From Lutraria lutraria (lineage: Eukaryota > Mollusca > Bivalvia > Venerida > Mactridae): 64,000 nt of DNA. This document shows, in pieces, positions 23,390-36,627 of this stretch. The stretch lies in the NCBI GenBank assembly GCA_964023205.1, contig OZ026837.1, positions 8,102,088 through 8,166,087 of the forward strand, read 5' to 3'. The notes under the pieces were generated by a model. It did not search any database. It saw nothing but the letters and a program-made list of their open reading frames with translations, and was not told the DNA's origin. Every line of letters starts with the position of its first letter. The first letter of the stretch is position 1. Position numbers and translations under genes: made by a program.

Positions 23390-23915
23390 AGTCTAGAAAT
23401 GAACATAGATCGTCAATTCTTGAAAAGAAAAAAGATCGTCAAATTCTAGATCAACACAAAGATAGTCAAAGTCTGGATAAGAACAAAGAAAACCAAACTC
23501 CAGAAAAGAGCAAATATAGTCAAATTCAAGGCTAGTCAAATTCCAGATATTAACAAAGATCCACAAATTCTAGAAAAGAATAAAAAGCACTCAAACCAAG
23601 ACACATTTTCGATAAGAGCACAGAAAGTCAGATTTTCAATAAAAACAAAGAATGTCAATTTCAAGATAAGTAAAAAAGTAAATTTTAGATAAGAACAGAC
23701 AGACAAAACTCCAAATAAAAACAAAGAATGAAAAATTCCAGATAAGAATGAAGACAGGCAAACTCGATATAAGAACAAAAATAGTCTTATTCTAGATAAG
23801 AACAAAGATAATGAAAGACTAATTCCAGATATTAAGAACAAATATATTCTCATTCTAGACTCGGACCGAGTTAGAGCAATTCAAGTTAAGAACAAGTATA
23901 GACAAATTCTTGATA
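23390..23915. repeat. Degenerate 25-27-bp minisatellite
   Basis: About 20 imperfect units around AGATAAGAACAAAGATAGTC followed by AAATTCT. The minus strand of this array reads as a Phe/Leu/Ser-rich open frame (23536-23853), which is an artefact of the repeat. Confidence 0.75.
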
Positions 23916-25015
23916 GATAATAAACCACAACTGATCACCAGAAAATTACTTTAAATAAATAATTATAACTGTTACAGTAAATATATAAGCATCAACTCGA
24001 TGTTTAAACTTAATACGCTAAAAAAGGCTAAAACCTAAAATACTTCTCAGCATCATTTTGAACAATGAATCATCATACATTCAATTTTCCTTTCAAACTG
24101 CATTCATTAGAGAACGATAAATAGCAATCAAAAACCTAATGAAAAGTGATTGTTTCAACATTTTAACCATTCAAATATCTATTATTTCAACATTGCGAGG
24201 CATTTGAATGGACACCAAATATCTTTAAAGAATATATTGAGTACGTAAATAAATATATCAAGAATTTATAGGTACCAACAGACACGTCCACATTTCCTTA
24301 CAGTTTGACATTAATGACTTCTATTTAAGTAAGCAGGCTTGTTTTCTTTAATATTTTTTCGCTATTTTAAGTCGTTTTAATTTAAACTAAATCCATTTGA
24401 ACTGTTAAATAATACATTGTGAGGAACATTTACACAAATATAAAAAAATGTTCTTACCCAACGAAAGTTGATAATATTATTGACAACGGCAATAGATACG
24501 TCCACATTTTCATATAGTCAAACATTTATGACTTCCAATTATATAAGCAACGTAATATGCATTATTGGTTTCGTAATTGATTCATCGCTATTTTAAGTCA
24601 TTTCCATTTGAATCAAATTCAGGTTTACTCTAATACACTGGTATCCCAGTTTATTTCTACCCTTTGTCATCGATATTTTGAATAACTTCATACGTAAATT
24701 CGTGTAAACAATTCTTAATATTCGGATTTATATTTTGACCAATGGCATCACGGTATTTTTCGAATTTATCCACCGGTTAAGTTTGTTTAACCATATGGTT
24801 TATTGAATAAATGGTTAAATAATCGCGCGATCAGATCTTACTTCATCTGTATTAGACCTTGATGCGCAAGCCTTAAGGGGAGGGATTAGAGGCGTGGTCA
24901 GCGTTTTCGAATTCAATCTTCTTGTCCTTACGACATACAGAAAGGGTAAACAGACATGTTCTGATTTTTTATGACCCATTTTTGTTTTTTGCTTATATCG
25001 AATTGAATACCCCTT
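23916..25015. other. Intergenic DNA with dispersed repeat copies
   Basis: Segments near 24265-24340 and 24460-24560 share ACACGTCCACATTT/ACGTCCACATTT and TAATGACTTC/TATGACTTCCAA-type words with each other and with 54365-54480. These are diverged copies of one dispersed family. No gene is visible. Confidence 0.5.
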
Positions 25016-25232
25016 TTCAACAGTCAGTCATATGAGGTAAACAGTTCACCTAAACATCGCTGCTGGGAAGAACCAGTACAAGACTCCCATCCTCCGTAAG
25101 CAACTGCCTATTTTCTCACATAAAGAGACATGGTCGATAGCGTAGCTCGAACCCACGACCCTCTATCATGGAAAGGTTGCGGTGATTTGAAGTCAGCGAC
25201 TTTAACGATTCGACCACGGAGGCGGGTCGCTT
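25015..25232 (-). repeat. tRNA-derived SINE
   Basis: Read on the minus strand the element opens with CCGCCTCCGTGGTCGAATCG, an A-box-like TGGTCGAATCG, and has GTGGGTTCGAGCTACG about 60 bases later, a good B box (GGTTCGANNC). This spacing is that of a tRNA-like Pol III promoter. The downstream part (GGATGGGAGTCTTGTACTGG and CTTCCCAGC) would be the SINE body. It is not a functional tRNA because the acceptor arm does not close. The SINE family name is not assigned. Confidence 0.6.
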
Positions 25233-26990
25233 TTGTGGAATTTCTGTGTAATAGTTTTCTTTGATTTGTTATATCAAATGCTTAATTTTCAAGGTATGGA
25301 TTGTATTAAAAAAAATTTGTTAATGCTGGGTTTAATGAAAATGAATATAATGTTTCTTAAATATTTATTTTTTGTAACAGGAGGAAAATAATGTACCTGA
25401 TGCGGGGCTCGCGATCTCTTACTTGCAAGTCAGATGCTCTAGTTTATTTATAAATACGAGTACTATAATACAGTACTGCTACTTTTTCATTGAATAATGA
25501 GATACAAATGTATATTATTTTCGAATAATTAAAGCATTCGAAAATCTAACGCATGCGTCGTTTTCAGTGTCCAGATTTGAGTTCCATTCCAATATGTCGA
25601 CTACACTCCAATATTACAAAAATAACAACCGAAAGATCTATATTTTCGGGTGACGGCAAGAAAGTAATAGATATATATGAGGGACTTGATTGTTTTCATA
25701 AGTACATGCAAGTATTTTGACCTACAATTTATATTTTAGAGGAAAAATCGCCAATTCTGTCTCGATCTCTCGAGTCACTTTTTAACTTCGCCGAAACATA
25801 GTGTTTGGCTAAACATTTCAGGAAGACACAATGGTTCTATAACAAACGATTAGTAGCCGTTGATTTGTAATTTAATTCTCTTTTATTTCGTATCATGATT
25901 AGTTTTAAAGACGTCAAAATAAAAAGGTTATGACCAAAAACAAGTGACGCTTACACTTTCAAACTTTACCGTCCGCCATCTTGGAAACACCGCGGGTCGA
26001 AGGCGTACAGAGTTTCCATACAGTTTGTTTGTAAGCCATTGGAACAAATATCAAAGTACTGAAAGTACTGTCGGACTTGATTTTTACCATACGAGGCAAA
26101 AGAGAGAAATGTGTACCCACATCGTTCGAGCCCATTCAAATATTTTTAACATTTAAAAGTACGAACCGATTTTTCATTCATATTGTAATGCAGGTCATAT
26201 GCATGTAGGTAATTGACATACGCTAGGGCCTTTGCTAAAATTTTAAAATGAAAAAAAAAGCCTGATTTTGGAAAGTTTAATGATTAGCACATTAATTGAA
26301 GACAATTTAATTGCATTAAAAACTCTTTATTGTACACAAACAAGTGACCAACACTTCAGTAACAGTAAATACAAACATTGATCCTTCTGGTTTTAACACA
26401 ACAGAACATCGTCGCATTGATCACATTCAGGGTCACTCAAATCCTGACACAGTAGAGTAAGACCTATATGACCTATAGATAACCCGATGTTGCATGAAAT
26501 TCAGACGTGATTATGTAATTCTGAATAATCTGGCGTAAAAGGAACTCTTAAACTGTATTTTTTAAAAGCACGTATCCAGTAATTTACGTTCGTATTTAGC
26601 GACTCGAATTATTATTCGTAACCCGCAGTTTAAACATTCAACCTTCGATGTTTACCTGACATGAACTCATTCAATAAATCAAACTCACCACACCGGTTAC
26701 GCTTTGCTACTAGACACTGCGGGGATTGAGTCTATAAATAGCGATTCCGTCATCAAACTAACACTAGTTGGTTTGAATATCACGGAAATACGATTAGATG
26801 AGAATCGCTTTGTACTATTAAGAAATGTTAGAAAGGCACAAAACACATACATCGATGGTAGATTGTTGCAAATGCATGAATACGTCCGTAGATATCGAAC
26901 GAAAATCGAAAGTAGAACTACTTTTACGGCAAGATATTTTATTGGACAGCGAATACGCGGTTTTAATTCTACGCATTTGAATATCTTATG
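25233..26990. other. AT-rich intergenic DNA, no gene recognised
   Basis: Contains CCGTCCGCCATCTTGG near 25971, the reverse complement of a phrase in the element at 6356-7317. Overlapping open frames on both strands near 26697-27083 have no recognisable domain and I do not call them. Confidence 0.4.
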
Positions 26991-26994
26991 TATC

Positions 26995-28030
26995 GACCCC
27001 AGATGACCCATGTTAGAACTTGTCCTACATATGAATAAGAAAAACATTCTCACAAAATTTGGTGAAGAACCAATCAAAACCATGAAAACTACAGCATAAA
27101 AAAGATTTTCCTGAGATTTGACCTTCTGACCTAGTTTTTTTACCCCAGATGACCCATATTCGAATTTGTCTTACGTATCAATATAAAAAACATTCTGACA
27201 CGGTTTGGTGAAGATACAATCAAAATTTGACATCTACAGTATTAATAAGTTTTTCCTAAGATTTGACCTCGTGACCTAGTTTTTGACCCTAGATGACCCA
27301 TTTATCCTTAATATCATTGAGACGAACAATCAGACAAGGTTTGGTCAAGATCCAATTAAAACCATGCTATTTAGAGCTTTTACAAGAGTTTTACCTACTA
27401 TTTGACCTGGTGACCCAGTTTTTGACCCCGGCTGACCCATATTCAATATTGACCCACATATCATTGAGGCAAATATTTTGTCAAGGATTGGTGAAGATCC
27501 AATCAAAACTGTGACATCTACAGTGTTAACAATGTTTTCCTAAGATTTGACCTGGTGACCTTGTTATTTGTACATAACGGTTATATCGTTAAAACAAACA
27601 ATTTGACAAAGTTTGGTGAAGATCCAATTGTAACTGTGAAATCTACAGTGTTAACATGGCTTTTCATAAGATTTGACCTAGCGATCTAGTTTTTGACCCA
27701 AGATGACCCATGTACGAAATTGTCCAAGATATTATAAAGACAAACATTCTGACAAGGTTTCATGATCATCCAATCAAAACAGTTACTTCTAGAGTGTTCA
27801 CAAGGTTTTCCAGCAATTTGCCCTAGTGAACTAGTTTTTCACTGGAAATGCCCCATTATCAAACTTGACCTACATATTATTGAAATAAACATTCTGACAA
27901 AGTTTCATGAAGATCCAATCAAAACAGCGATTTCTAAAGTGTTCACAAGATTTTCCCTTATTTGGCCCTGGTGACCTAGTTTTTCCGCCAAATTGGCCCA
28001 ATATCGAACTCGTCCGAGATTTTGTCAATA
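26995..28030. repeat. Array of about 140-bp tandem repeats, seven to eight units
   Basis: AGATGACCCAT-type blocks recur near 27001, 27147, 27292, 27432, 27701, 27846 and 27992. Within units the order is ACATTCTGACA(AG)GTTTGGTGAAGATCCAATCAAAA, a short AT segment, TTTTCCTAAGATTTGACC and GTGACCTAGTTTTTGACCC. Divergence rises towards the right end. Such arrays are common in bivalve genomes as I recall; that is not verified here. Confidence 0.75.
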
Positions 28031-28039
28031 TTAACGTTC

Positions 28040-28370
28040 TGAGCTACAGCCATGGAGTTGTGCGCGGCTATCGTCTAGTGATAGTTAACATTTGTAGTAA
28101 CTTATTTTAAAATCCTCCGATGAATGAAGATGTTACAGAGCGAATACGCCTAAAAGACTAAAATTGGAGCTACAGCCATGGGAGTTCAGCGCGACACATC
28201 GTCGATTGATTGTTAACATGGTATGTGGTAACTTATTTCAAAATCCTAGATGAATGACAAAGTTACAGCCAGGAAATGTTTCAGGACAGACAGACAATCT
28301 GACAGACAGACAGACAGATAATAAAGGTGACTTTTATATAGGCCTCATTTTACAGTGGTGTTTAATACCT
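28040..28370. repeat. Dispersed repeat ending in GACA microsatellite
   Basis: Two GAGCTACAGCCATGG-type segments (28041 and 28168) are each followed by AACTTATTT(T/C)AAAATCC and a GATGAATGA(A/C) phrase, and the block ends with a GACAGACAGACAG run near 28300. A related copy, with the same GACAGACAGACA ending, lies at about 53,690-53,900, just right of the Polinton. Confidence 0.65.
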
Positions 28371-30450
28371 ATTTCCTGTAAATTGCTTCAATTTGTAAAA
28401 AATAATTTAATATATTTGAGAACGGGTCTATTCGCAATAATAGCACTGCATATAGATCCACAAGAACACATGCAGTTTTATATTTTGAAAGTTTATTGTT
28501 TCAAATACCATTAAATAAGTTAATCCATTAGGTTATATGTTTGATTTCAATAACACATATAAACACACCTGCAAACATTCATACATTATAGTTTCCGTTT
28601 CCATTGCACCACACGTACACCGAGGAGATGGAATCATTCTGTTCAAGTCGCAGTTAACTTTTTCCTAGGGTTAATATTGTAATTCGGGTGTTTCGGGTCT
28701 GTAGTTGAATTTAGAATTGGATGCGTTTCTTTTACATGTATTGTTTTTCTTATACATGTACATGTATTGTAAAAGAGAATTCCACTTGCGGATAGTAAGT
28801 AGGAGAACAGATGAAGCATATATAATCATATGCTCGGGAGTAACACTGTATTGCCGGAATGTCAATATGGGAACGAAGTGCATAGGGACTAATGGGGTAC
28901 TTTTCATAAGCAAGTCCATCTTTCATTTTACAAAGAAGAACTGAACGATGTCACCGTCTTCTCGTGGTTAAGTGTTTTTCAGCTAAGTTCGTTGATGCGC
29001 TTGTCGATGATGCACAGTTTAGTAGCTCATGGGACGACACTAACCGCTTCGTGCTGCGCTGATTCGAGATAATCTTTTTTGTTTGTAACTTCATTTGTCC
29101 CACACATCGGTATGCTCATGCACGTGTCTAATGGTAACAATGCAGAGCCTCCAGGCATGTTCGAGATATATGACTTCCAACTTCTTGTAATGCTGATTTT
29201 CTACTACGCCTTATTAATTAACATGAACTTTGATGATAAATGCAATGACAATTTTGCCATATTCGAAAATTTTAACCCAAAGGTGTTGTGTCTCCTGACC
29301 GTTGAAGTGTTAACACAGTCGAAGAAATAAAGAAGGAAAGAAATGTAAGGCTTGGTGTGTTTTTCTTTAACAATTGTTTCCTTGTGTGGAGTAAATGAGA
29401 CTAGCCAATGAGTCCTAACTATGATTTTAGAATACTAAAAATAAAAACAAGAGACACTGCTTTGCGATTTGCAAAAATTATATAATATAACGGCATGTGG
29501 ACTACTTATTAAAGCGCAAAGTCGGGTGATGCCGACACTGTTGTAATCCCGAGACTCCTATCTTTTCTTTAAAAGGTCACAATGTTTGGTATTTTTGGCT
29601 TGTCCGCTCTCTAACTTCGTCATTCATCGGAGGATTTTGAAATCAGATACCACAAATGTTAACCGTCAATAGACGATGTGCCGCGCGCATTTTCCATGGC
29701 AGTACATCCTAGGTACAGATCACATTTAAAGCTAAAATGGTTCTTTTGTCGTGTCCGCTCAATGACTATGTCATATATGAATAGATTTCAGAAATACTTG
29801 GTAGAAACATTCACCATTATGTGACGGTTTGTCATGCGTAAGACTTAGTGTAAATCTGCCTCTAGGATTATCTAATAACACTTCTGAAAACACTTTATTC
29901 CTGAGATTTTAAACATTATGATTGTGTCAAAGTGACGTGAGGGGTGACAAAAATTGTACAAGGTTGTCAATAATTGCGTAGGTTGCTATAAAACCAAACG
30001 TTTGTTTATTACGTTGAAGTGATTGCATCTATGTCAAAAGGTCATAATAGTAATAATTGACATATTTTCAGCATCGGTTTCTACAACGTTTTTGACCATA
30101 ATGATATTCACATCAAAGTATTGCTATACTTACCAACAAAACTTCAATATGTCTTTATTGTGATATCAGAAATAATAGTTATTGGTTAGCAATAAGAGTA
30201 CAGTTTAGTCCATGGGGACCTAGGTTTAATAACAATGTAAATCTGCTGGTTTTCAAAACAATTTGGTAGACATGTGGAATCATGATACGCTTTGATAAAC
30301 GAAAAATGACCTACATTTTGCATTTTCATTTTGTCGGTATAAAATAAGTTGGTTTTCGTACGTATTACACCAAGACAAAATTGTCGTACATGTATGAAAA
30401 TAGGCAATCTTTATAATTTGTCATATATTTTCTGGATTCCAAAGACGTAC
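28371..30450. other. Intergenic DNA with dispersed repeats
   Basis: Around 29040-29300 a segment starting CCGCTTCGTGCTGCGCTGAT matches the region at 54608-54760 (CCGCTTCGTGTTGCACTGAT) in several ordered blocks, so the open frame at 29079-29330 is repeat-derived. Around 29600-29830 are diverged relatives of the 6-kb repeat. No gene recognised. Confidence 0.45.
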
Positions 30451-30459
30451 TCTTCAAAA

Positions 30460-31345
30460 CGAATGCGTGGACATTTATGGCACGGGGTTGAAACCTTCAC
30501 CACTCCGTAATTACGAGCGTTGGTTTTATCGGGGCAAACAGATTAAGGTTACTGAAAATTATAAATACATGGGCCTCTTTTTCACATCTCGTCTATCTTG
30601 GTCTTCAGCTCCGGAAAAATTAGCCACTCAGGCTCAGAAAGCCATTTTTTTCATATTTCTTAAATATTTCACAAATGTTTAAAATGTTTGGTGCTATGGT
30701 GAAGCCAATTTTATGTTACGGCTCCCAAGTTTGGGGATATGAACATTGTAGTTTAACAGAATCTGAGCATAATAAGTTTTGTAGAAGCCTCCACCATGTA
30801 CGTAAATCTACTAATACATGTATGGTTCTAGGTGAATGTGGAAGACTACCATTATTTGTAACATACTATACCAATTGTATTCGTTATTGTGCACTCTATT
30901 ACAAATGCCAGCTAACAGGTATCCAAGACAGTGTTATCTTATGCTTAAATTCCTTGACAACGCTGATCGATCATGCTGGGCACAAAAAGTTAAAAACCTT
31001 TTATTTTCTTATGGATTTGGACATGCTTGGTTATCACAAGACATTGGAGATCGTAATTGTTTCATTAAAATGTTTACACAAAGAGTTACTGACTGTGGCA
31101 CCAAAAATTGGCATGCTTCTATAAATATGTCAATTAGATGTCATCATTATTGTCATTTTAAATCGTTGTTAGATATTGAAAAGTATTTTTATTTACATGG
31201 TACAAATCTGGAAGAGACGTTCGTGATTTTTATTCACTTTTGTCTACTGAACATCCTGCAACATTACATACAATTTCAATATACAGCGGAGGTTACATTC
31301 TTCCCTGTACGCATAAAATTCATTTATAACTGGCTACGCCCCTGA
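30460..31345 (+). pseudogene. LINE ORF2 3' remnant (RT thumb and C-terminal region)
   Basis: Two frames carry recognisable LINE RT sequence: YERWFYRGKQIKVTENYKYM with GLFFTSRLSWS, then MVKPILCYGSQVWGYE and RKSTNTCMVLGECGRLPLF. A third frame continues with KVKNLLFSYGFGHAWLSQD. The order matches the region after the FADD motif of LINE ORF2 (compare NYGAPVWGFH in the intact LINE). Frame shifts near 30680 and 30970 and loss of the start make it a dead 5'-truncated copy of another family. Confidence 0.8.
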
Positions 31346-33311
31346 CTATAAAATTGATTTTTTTCCCATTATTTTCGAATATCTAGTACATCGCACTCAA
31401 CGGTCTTAAAATAAACGACTGTCTCGTAATAATAAAGGAAGAAGCCGCGTTTTCTTATCTTTAAGAAAGCCCATAAGCTATCGTAGAGTTAAGAAAGAAT
31501 CGCAAATTGCACTGTAAGCATACACACAGATTAAGATTTGGTGAAAATTAAAACAAACCTAAGCCAAAACTAACAACTAGACTTATGAAGGTTGATTCTA
31601 AAAATGCAGTACATACCAAGTGATTTTTTATTGCAATGTTGGTATACAACTTTATCCGTCCATTCCAAACAGCAAACAAACAGTTATTGTAATATATGTC
31701 ACTAGTATCCTCTGATGATGAACTCTGCAATTAGTGCCGTAAATTGCTTACTTACATTATCATTAAAATTTAGATTATGAAGTTCGTAAATAACATTTCA
31801 GTAGAAAAACTTGAGATAGTAGTTGTAATACGATGTACCTACAATGTTAGTTTCACAGTTATACAATTTACAGAGCGATTTTCGTATTCATTCAATAATT
31901 ATTAGTGTACCAAGTAGTCATTAAAGTATTGAATTGCGTCCCGGCATTCATAACCATTACGACTTCTTACAATCAGTATTCATTGAGATAGATATAGATT
32001 TTACAATTTTGAGATGTAACTGAGAATGTATTGCCGAACACAAAGTACATACAAATAACTTTGAAAGGTGTTATTCTAGATCGCAAATAAATAAACTTAA
32101 TCATGTGATTTCTGTATTTGAATTCTTAGTCTACAATATACAATATTCGTATCAATCAACACATAAGAGCATTGAGGGGTTCGAATCAAGAGTTCAAGGC
32201 TAAGATGCAATGTGTGATATGAAGTTGGTTTTATACATCGTTAATTTAAGAAATTTAAACGCAAACCAACTAAGTAATCACATGCAATCGTGTAAATTAT
32301 TTCACTACAGCTCAAGATAGAAAAATAGTCAATTTAGCTATTTAAACCTAAGTTTTATGAAAGATCTGAAATTCAAGTATTGACTCTAAAAATAAGATCG
32401 ATCCTGTAATCACAAACATGCATATTTTTCTGACCGAAATATGAGAAATATAAATTATATATATTAGGAGATATTGGACCATTCTCTATCAAGGCGACAA
32501 CAGTGGACAAAGATTAATAAAGGATAATAAGTAAAGAAAACATGAGTTAAGCGTGACGTTCACCATAATTATAATTATTATAACAAAAAGCGAACATCAG
32601 AGGCAAATTATTAAGACGACATTTTGGAACCCCAAAACGGGCTTAATATTGGGTTTGTCTTACCATCAAGTTGAAATATAGAAATAATTAAACACAATAT
32701 GAAATAAAATGTAATAAATTTAAAGTGACATTACAAACACTTTATACATGTACATTTCATTGGTTTAAAAAATACTGTCCACTAAGAAATAAGCACTGGA
32801 GGCAAATGTCCACTTAGAAATAACCACTGAGGGACAAATGTCCTACGTACCATTTCTACTGGGGGACAATTTTTTCATTGGGGAGCAAATGTCCGAGGGG
32901 CTTATGTTCGTATCCCGTAAGTGTGCGTTTGAGTACATGTAGTTCTTCTTTATGATTTGATAATACTGTCATTTCAAAATGTAACTTAATAACCTACAAT
33001 GTCGTTCTGACATTTAAATAGTACCTGGCGTAGTCAATTGTGTTTGTATGTTCATAACTGCATGGTGTATGCACACGTCAAATAAATAATTGCTGTCTAT
33101 CTAAAACCGTTTGTTTACAATTTATTGGGAGGGCATAAGAAGAAAAACATTATTGAACATTACAAAAACATTGTGCATGATAGAAAACATAATTTGCCGA
33201 TTTAAATTCGATATGTAAGCACATAGGCAGTCGATTCCGTGATTGTTATACGATTATAGACGTTATTTTTCTATTCAACTTATCAAACAACGTAAATCTG
33301 ACGAAAGAAAA
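31346..33311. other. AT-rich intergenic DNA, mostly featureless
   Basis: Only feature noted: a degenerate short array near 32765-32895 with GGACAAATGTCC-like words (self-complementary core). No gene recognised. Confidence 0.45.
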
Positions 33312-33558
33312 ATCTTCAATTTCTTCCCTTATTGAGTGTATAAAAACACCAAGGTAGTGCACTCGCCATTTTGTCGGTTGACGTAAGTGACGAAAATAAG
33401 CGTGGGTCCCGGCTTTCCTTCTAATCTGCACGTGCTTAACGGGAACCCTGCTTTCGTTGTAGTGTGCCCCAACTTTAAACGTTTTGACCACTTTTAGAAA
33501 CAAAGCCGGGACCTACCTTGGTGTTTTTATACACTCAATAAGGGAAAAAATTGAAGAT
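33312..33558. mobile_element. Foldback/MITE element with 45-bp inverted arms
   Basis: Arms at 33312-33356 and 33514-33558 are inverted copies differing at about one or two positions (sharing GTATAAAAACACCAAGGTA and CCCTTATTGAGTG). A second inner inverted pair (GGTCCCGGCTTT and AAAGCCGGGACC) nests inside. The 157-bp centre is non-coding. The whole could fold into one long hairpin. Confidence 0.75.
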
Positions 33559-36323
33559 GACCTTACATTTAACGATCTTTTGCACATATTCAGAATCAGT
33601 ATATGAATTTAAAAAATACAATGAACTTAAATAAAAATAGGGTTGGTTCGATCTATATTTATTTTCAAGATTGTAACTATAGTTTTTTATCGAACTGGCT
33701 TATTCTAAACTGAATCCGTAGTAAATTCTAAAAATAGAATGTCAGGTTTCCGTCGAAGTGCACGTATTTTCAGAAAACGAAATAGCGGTGCATATGAAAA
33801 GTCGTTAATTTGCGAAGAAATAAGCTATCAAAATGATCGCTATTATTATGAGATACATTTTATTTCCAAAAGGCTAAAAAGCCCACAAGAATACAAATAT
33901 GCATAATATAAGATTGGCGAACAGTGACATTTACATACATGTATAGATATGATTGTACAGTCAAAGGAAGTATCATACTAATTAATGATACATAATGAGG
34001 AAGGTAAAAGACAAGAATAATTCATATATGAAAAGGCGAACGTTTTATATCACGCTCGGAGAAGGTCAATGTGTATTACAAATAAGAACTATGCATATTT
34101 CTGTATGTTTCATATAATAATTTAAATAAGCTTTAACCTAATGACACTAGTAATGAGTGGTTTCTCATGAAAACAATTATATTATGTCGGTCAAAGTGTG
34201 AGGGGTATTTTTATGTTGACTCGGAGTGTGATGTAATTACGTTATATTTTAATGTAATAAATCGTGTTGGCGGCAGCTAGGCGGAAGTTTGTAAAAATAA
34301 AATTGACTCTTGGAAAATTGGTGGGCGTATTATTGAAATTTGGAGTTCTATTGGATAAGCTACTACTTTTTACAATGTGTCGTCACCACCTCACCTGTTA
34401 CAATAGAGTGTATTATAATGGGGACTTGGTAGACGTGGTAAACAATGTGGACTAGAACGACGCTCAGCGTTGCCTATGCGGAAAGAAATTATAATAAGCA
34501 AAACTACACTGAGATTTGTGAAACATGTTTTGTCTTTTTTATTGAATTTGATGCTTAAGTGTTGTGATCTTAAAAGCTAATGAATAGATAGTGTATTCCA
34601 CAGTAAAGGTTTAAAATATTTTGCAGTTAAACCATACAACTATAATAGACGACAAATACAATTTATTGATTGACTATTTGAAGCATTGATATCATGGGTA
34701 TAAAGCCGTAAGTCGGTCCGTTATTGTGAATGTTAATAGCATTTGCACAGGTACGAACAAAATGGGTACATATCTCTTTTTATATGTAGATTATGTACGT
34801 CTCTCCGTCTGTCAGTCTCAAAACTGGATTATGTTATAACTTGTAATCATCATATTATTATAAGCTATGTTGATGAAACTAAGTATGTGAATATGTTGAA
34901 TTGCGGTGATTACGCATATGTCATTTTGTTTTTCCCTCAGATCAAAATTGTGGCTGCTATGGTAACGAAAAATTCAAAATATGGCCACAAAATCTTGATC
35001 CTGTGATAACTTAATTAACCTTCAAGATAGGTTGATGAAATTTGGTATGTGAATATGGACATAAATAGATGGCATTATTTATAAGTGTATGTTAATACCT
35101 AAACATGAATATCCATTGACGGTACTATTCCTAATTTAGGATTTTTCCATACAGTCATTCTTGTGTTGCGTGCAAAACACCTGAATTTTTCTCGCATGGA
35201 CAAATCAAGTTCTGACAGTACTTTCGGTACTTCGATTTTGTTATTAATTTGTTCTGGACGATTTAAACATTGTGTAAAAAAATAACTTTTACAGATAATA
35301 TACCTTATGTTTACTGATTGATGCAGGAAAAATGAAATAAGACATTTTTTGTAAGATTTTCATTCGAGGTAAAAACAAACATAGTGACTGAATTCGATCC
35401 GTCACTTTAACCGGGTTCACTATAACTGTTTTTTTTTGTACTGTACATGCTAACAGGCTTTTTAATGAAAGAAGTTGGTACATTATTAAAGTAAAGTCGC
35501 TACACTTGAAAATGTCAATATAAGTATTGTGTTTTCTTCCTGTTTGAATGCAATGGTTAAATACGATGAATGAAGTAAAATTATTTTAACAAGATACATA
35601 AATTCGTTAACATGAATAAGCATAGAATATCAAAAGCCCACAAAATACTATAACTTGAGAACTTGAATACTACTATTCAATGTATATAAATACAAGTGTA
35701 ATTATTTCAATTTTCAGAAAATGATAAAGATAGCTTGTAAGAGATTTTTATCAGTGTCGATAATAAAAATAAATATGATTGGGTAAAACTTCTTTCAAAT
35801 ATTTTATCTAATAGAAATGCAAGCAATTTTTCCATTATATAAAATATCAGGTGTAGTACACATGATACTTTGTATTGAAATTGTTATCCATGATTAAAAA
35901 CGCCCGGAATCAGTACTTGTGACATAAAGATAAATCATGTGAAATCAATTCGTGTGCATACAGAAAGCTTCGTTTCTGATATCACAATAAAGTCATATTG
36001 AAGTTTTGTTGGTAAGTACAGCGATAGTTAGATGTGAATATCAGCATGGTCTGTCAGATGTTTCTTGTTGTAATTAAAGTATGTCAATTATTAATATCTT
36101 GAACTTTGGATGTAAATGCATTCGCTTTAACCCAATATACACAAGTTTGTTTTACATAGCAACATGAGCAATGATTGTTAAAACCTTATTAGAATAAGAG
36201 CTTTGTCACAGGAGTGACTAATAACCCCACACGCCGCTTTAATACAGAATGCTTAAAATCTGGTGTATAAAGATTTGCTAGGAATATAATTGGCCAACCC
36301 TACAGGCAGTGTCTTATGCATAA
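33559..36323. other. Intergenic DNA with diverged repeats
   Basis: Near 34850-34910 and 34990-35060 are two copies of a GTTGATGAAAYTWRGTATGTGAATATG segment, a dispersed family. Near 35975-36015 lies a block (ATCACAATAAAGTCATATTG) that is an inverted relative of 30140-30170. No gene recognised. Confidence 0.4.
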
Positions 36324-36329
36324 CACACC
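36324..36329 (+). repeat. Target-site duplication, left copy
   Basis: CACACC directly abuts the left TIR. The same six bases abut the right TIR. Six base pairs is the Polinton standard, produced by the retroviral-type integrase. Confidence 0.93.
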
Positions 36330-36585
36330 AGTAGTATACGGCGATACCCTGGGTACCAAATCAACGTAATTGGTACCCAGAAGTTTTCAAAATTGTGACA
36401 AATTGGGGCAAATTGGAAATCAATGTTGTGCCCCAAAATAGTATGAATTGAATTTTAGGAATGTTCTGGGTACTGTGTGTGTATTGTTATTTGTACTGTA
36501 TAGACTTAGACAATGAGAGAATTTTCTTTCGAAAAGACATGGTGACCCTGAAAAGGGCCGTTGGTGGCCCTGAAAAGGACCGTTG
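36330..36585 (+). repeat. Polinton left terminal inverted repeat, 256 bp
   Basis: Matches the reverse complement of 53369-53624 without gaps; I count two mismatches (in GTTGTGCCCC versus GTTGTACCCC, and GGTGACCCTG versus GGTGGCCCTG). The outer end starts AGTAGTATAC. The inner end contains two hairpins that on the minus strand have histone 3' stem-loop form. Confidence 0.95.
36544..36581 (-). terminator. Tandem histone-type 3' stem-loops (left TIR)
   Basis: On the minus strand the hairpins are GGTCCTTTTCAGGGCC (36581-36566) and GGCCCTTTTCAGGGTC (36559-36544): 6-bp stems, TTTC loops, each stem with one G-U pair. They follow the stop codon of the minus-strand gene ending at 36628 by 46 nt. A GAAAGAAAA block lies 13 nt beyond the second hairpin (36530-36522), like the histone downstream element that pairs with U7 snRNA. 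Role in 3' end formation is inferred from the match to the known histone signal. Confidence 0.7.
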
Positions 36586-36627
36586 TGTCTTCTCAAGGTG
36601 ATTTCTTCATAGCTGTTAGTCGGATCT

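Noticed and set aside
23536..23853. Hydrophobic Phe/Leu/Ser protein on the minus strand
   Set aside because: It is the reverse reading of a 25-27-bp minisatellite.
26697..27083. Overlapping ORFs of 100 and 128 codons on opposite strands
   Set aside because: No domain, no splice or promoter context, and part of the sequence belongs to the 140-bp repeat array.
29079..29330. 83-codon plus-strand ORF
   Set aside because: Most of it matches another dispersed repeat copy at 54.6-54.8 kb that is not open.
31548..31730. 60-codon minus-strand ORF
   Set aside because: No ATG context, domain or splice signals; length expected by chance.
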